Of a DNA stretch of 8,364 nt, positions 6,936-8,364 are shown in pieces. The stretch's first letter is position 1. Each line of letters starts with the position of its first letter. Both the position numbers and the translations under genes were made by a program. Source of the DNA: Planctomycetaceae bacterium (lineage in GTDB: Bacteria; Planctomycetota; Planctomycetia; Planctomycetales; Planctomycetaceae); contig JAGQQB010000150.1 of the NCBI GenBank assembly GCA_020426425.1, forward strand, positions 1 through 8,364, written 5' to 3'. The notes under the pieces are model-generated. The model had not been told where the DNA came from and did no database searches. It saw nothing but the letters and a program-made list of their open reading frames with translations.

Positions 6936-7099
6936 ATCCCGATCGGGATGAGCCACTGCCTTGGCAGGCGGATGGTTGGATCGGCAACGGACCTGCGCGA
7001 CGTGTGGCCGTCACCCTCGAAACATGCCTGCAGAGATCCGGCTGGCACAGCGACCATAAATGCCCGTCACGAGCGACGTTGTTCGTCGCGACATCTTGA
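6932..7099 (+). CDS. Candidate small protein (55 residues) overlapping the zinc-finger gene by ATGA
   Basis: The ATG overlaps the TGA of the zinc-finger gene (ATGA at 6932-6935), a classic arrangement for translational coupling. The frame runs 55 codons to the TGA at 7097-7099, 23 bases before the convergent exported-protein gene ends. Third positions are G or C in 34 of 54 codons, which suits this genome. The product is hydrophilic, tryptophan-rich near the start (LPWQADGWIGNG) and has cysteines at 32 and 44; there is no signal peptide or membrane segment. I do not recognise it. ATGA overlaps also arise by chance. Confidence 0.4.
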   Translation: MNPDRDEPLPWQADGWIGNGPARRVAVTLETCLQRSGWHSDHKCPSRATLFVATS

Positions 7100-7122
7100 C
7101 TCCGCGTCCCTCGAATGCGGGT

Positions 7123-8061
7123 CTACCGATTGGTTTCAGCGTCCTTGGGCTGCCCATCTGGCTGCGGCAGCCCGAGCGTGATCTGATTCACGACGAGTCC
7201 ATCGATCGGGACATCGTCAGCGATCCGCGTATCGATGATGAAACACGACGTCAATAGGCCCTGCTTGTTCGTCCGGACGTAGCGTTTCTCGAACGCTTCG
7301 AGCTTACGGGACGCAATCGGTTCCGCCTTCTCGTAGAGCGCATCGAGTGTGATGGCCGGGGCTCCTTCCTGGTGCGAGCCAAGCTGATCTCCCTCTTCGT
7401 CCCACCCCTGAGGTACCGGTTCTGGCTGTCCCGGCCGAAGCGGCTCCAACGCAGGCTGCATGAACTTCTGAAACGTCCGCCGGAAAACTTTATTGTTACG
7501 AATAGTGATCGTGGTCTGGGTCCGCAGGCCGGAGAAACTGCTTGTACTCACGGTATACAGGTAGTTCCCATCGAATTTGTCACGTTGTTCGCCCCATTGC
7601 TGGAGTGCCTGCTTGACCAAGGCCACATCACCGTTCGCTGCAGCCGGTTCGGCATGTGCCAGTTTCAGGGTCCTGGGGACGGCGAACATCGCCGCGTGTT
7701 GACGCAGATCGCGGGTGCGTCCAGGCTGATGTCGAAACGTCAACACGGCGCCGTCGCCGCCCGGCTCAGTAGTCAGCACTGGCTCCAGTCGGTCCTGCCC
7801 CGACCCCTGCCAACGAACGAACAGTAGCCGTTCTTGCTCAAGATCTACCTGCTTCTTGATGGCCTGCAACAGATCCTCCCCCGCCCCCAACGCTTTGACC
7901 GCGTCCCAACTGGTCAATTCAACAGGCTCCGTCGGCTTGCCCGGCCTGCCCAGAGCGGACAGACCGGGTAAGTCGATTCGCCGCACTTCGGGCTCAGCAC
8001 CATCGACGATGACCGGACACAGGGCAAACAGGATCAGTAACTGCATTGAGCGACGAAACAC
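7123..8061 (-). CDS. Exported two-domain protein: PrcB_C-like followed by DUF6174-like
   Basis: The 312-residue product begins with an Arg-rich n-region and a hydrophobic core (about 7-19), with likely cleavage after VDGA (22). Cys15 does not sit in a proper lipobox, so a plain secreted protein is expected. Residues about 48-134 (ELTSWDAVKAL, then VDLEQERLLFVRWQGSGQDRL, and an end in FAVP) follow the layout of the PrcB_C-like fold: a helix, then a strand with Gly-rich turn, then paired strands. Residues about 150-295 (GNYLYTVSTSSF, TTITIRNNKVFRRTF, TLDALYEKAEP, then IIDTRIADDVPIDGLVVNQI) follow DUF6174 sequences, where Y.Y, V.V.dgkV, tvdeLF and RIADDE blocks recur; a Pro-rich insertion lies at about 202-237. 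Both assignments are from memory of the families, and neither family has a known activity. The start is GTG with AAAAGG (8070-8075) eight bases upstream; ATG at 8046 is an alternative that would still leave a signal peptide. It is transcribed alone, convergent with the zinc-finger genes. Confidence 0.85.
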   Translation of the reverse strand: MFRRSMQLLILFALCPVIVDGAEPEVRRIDLPGLSALGRPGKPTEPVELTSWDAVKALGAGEDLLQAIKKQVDLEQERLLFVRWQGSGQDRLEPVLTTEPGGDGAVLTFRHQPGRTRDLRQHAAMFAVPRTLKLAHAEPAAANGDVALVKQALQQWGEQRDKFDGNYLYTVSTSSFSGLRTQTTITIRNNKVFRRTFQKFMQPALEPLRPGQPEPVPQGWDEEGDQLGSHQEGAPAITLDALYEKAEPIASRKLEAFEKRYVRTNKQGLLTSCFIIDTRIADDVPIDGLVVNQITLGLPQPDGQPKDAETNR

Positions 8062-8196
8062 GATGATGACCTTTTCTGATGCGAAGATGAGAGATAAACG
8101 CAGGCTGAGCCAGGCAATGCTAACAGTGCCCCAGCGACATCACCTGCCACTGACTTCTGGTTTCGGGACGTCAATTATCACCGGAGAGTTCCCTCA
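8062..8196. other. Intergenic region between two divergent starts
   Basis: These 135 bases lie upstream of the exported-protein gene (minus) and of the candidate small gene (plus). AAAAGG on the minus strand (8070-8075) and GGAGAG on the plus strand (8183-8188) are good ribosome binding sites. I see no promoter with both hexamers well matched and no Crp-like palindrome. Confidence 0.4.
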
Positions 8197-8334
8197 ATGA
8201 CATGGAATTTCGGCAAATCGTTGAAAGATCGCCTGTCGGTCTCCCCTCCGAGTGACCGCAAGACCCGCAACCATTGCCAACCGACGAATCCCCAGGACGA
8301 CGAAGTGACCTGCGTCCCGATCGACAATTCGTGA
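8197..8334 (+). CDS. Candidate small protein (45 residues) with strong ribosome binding site
   Basis: The ATG at 8197 has GGAGAG eight bases upstream, the best Shine-Dalgarno match in the right part of the window. The frame has 45 codons and ends in TGA at 8332-8334; 32 of the 44 codons after the start end in G or C, strongly coding-like. The product is hydrophilic and charged, starts MTWNFGKSLKDRLS, contains cysteines at 28 and 39, and has no membrane segment. I do not recognise it. It could be a complete small protein or the 5' part of a longer gene broken by a frameshift, since little sequence remains before the window edge. Confidence 0.4.
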   Translation: MTWNFGKSLKDRLSVSPPSDRKTRNHCQPTNPQDDEVTCVPIDNS

Positions 8335-8355
8335 CACAATTCTCCGCGCATTGTG
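8335..8355. repeat. Inverted repeat CACAAT-N9-ATTGTG directly after a stop codon
   Basis: Perfect 6-base arms flank nine bases and begin right after the TGA of the candidate small gene. The stem is AT-rich and has no T-tract after it, so it is a poor intrinsic terminator; it could be an operator for a gene beyond the window. The 7-mer ACAATTC also occurs twice nearby (8324-8330 and 8337-8343). Confidence 0.3.
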
Positions 8356-8364
8356 AGTTGGCTT

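Noticed and set aside
7147..7173. Perfect 8-bp inverted repeat GGGCTGCC-N11-GGCAGCCC considered as a terminator
   Set aside because: It lies within the last coding codons of the exported-protein gene, encodes the Pro/Gln-rich tail, and has no T-tract on either strand.

Overview
The window looks like chromosomal DNA of a planctomycete or close relative. This is inferred from the gene content, not from a marker gene: a large exported PQQ-propeller protein, a cysteine-type leucine-rich-repeat lipoprotein, a membrane-anchored zinc-finger (anti-sigma-like) protein and a two-domain secreted protein of a kind common in that phylum, in moderately GC-rich DNA with several GTG starts. No rRNA, tRNA, CRISPR array, insertion sequence or phage gene was seen.

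Left part (1-5237, all minus strand): three genes read leftwards in the order LRR lipoprotein, yceH-family protein, giant PQQ-like protein. The first gap is 79 bases. The second junction is a one-base stop/start overlap (TGATG) with a good ribosome binding site inside yceH, so yceH and the PQQ gene are very probably co-translated. The PQQ gene is cut by the left edge; at least 1041 codons are present. Two of the three products carry export signals, so the unit ties a YceH protein (cytoplasmic, poorly understood) to two envelope proteins.

Middle part (5238-7099, plus strand): a 217-base divergent intergenic region separates the LRR gene from a Crp/Fnr-family regulator. About 50 bases after the regulator's stop lies TGTGT-N6-TCACA, one base from the classical Crp core, followed by -10-like hexamers at nearly class II spacing. 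This suggests that the regulator, or a relative, controls the next gene. That gene encodes a single-span membrane protein with a C...HxxxCxxC zinc-finger motif placed after the membrane helix, the reverse of the usual anti-sigma order. A 55-codon reading frame overlaps its stop by ATGA.

Right part (7100-8364): a minus-strand exported protein with a PrcB_C-like first half and a DUF6174-like second half converges on the small frame. After its start, about 300 bases hold only a candidate 45-codon gene with a strong Shine-Dalgarno sequence, followed by a 6-bp inverted repeat.

All family assignments come from reading motifs by eye; no database search was run.
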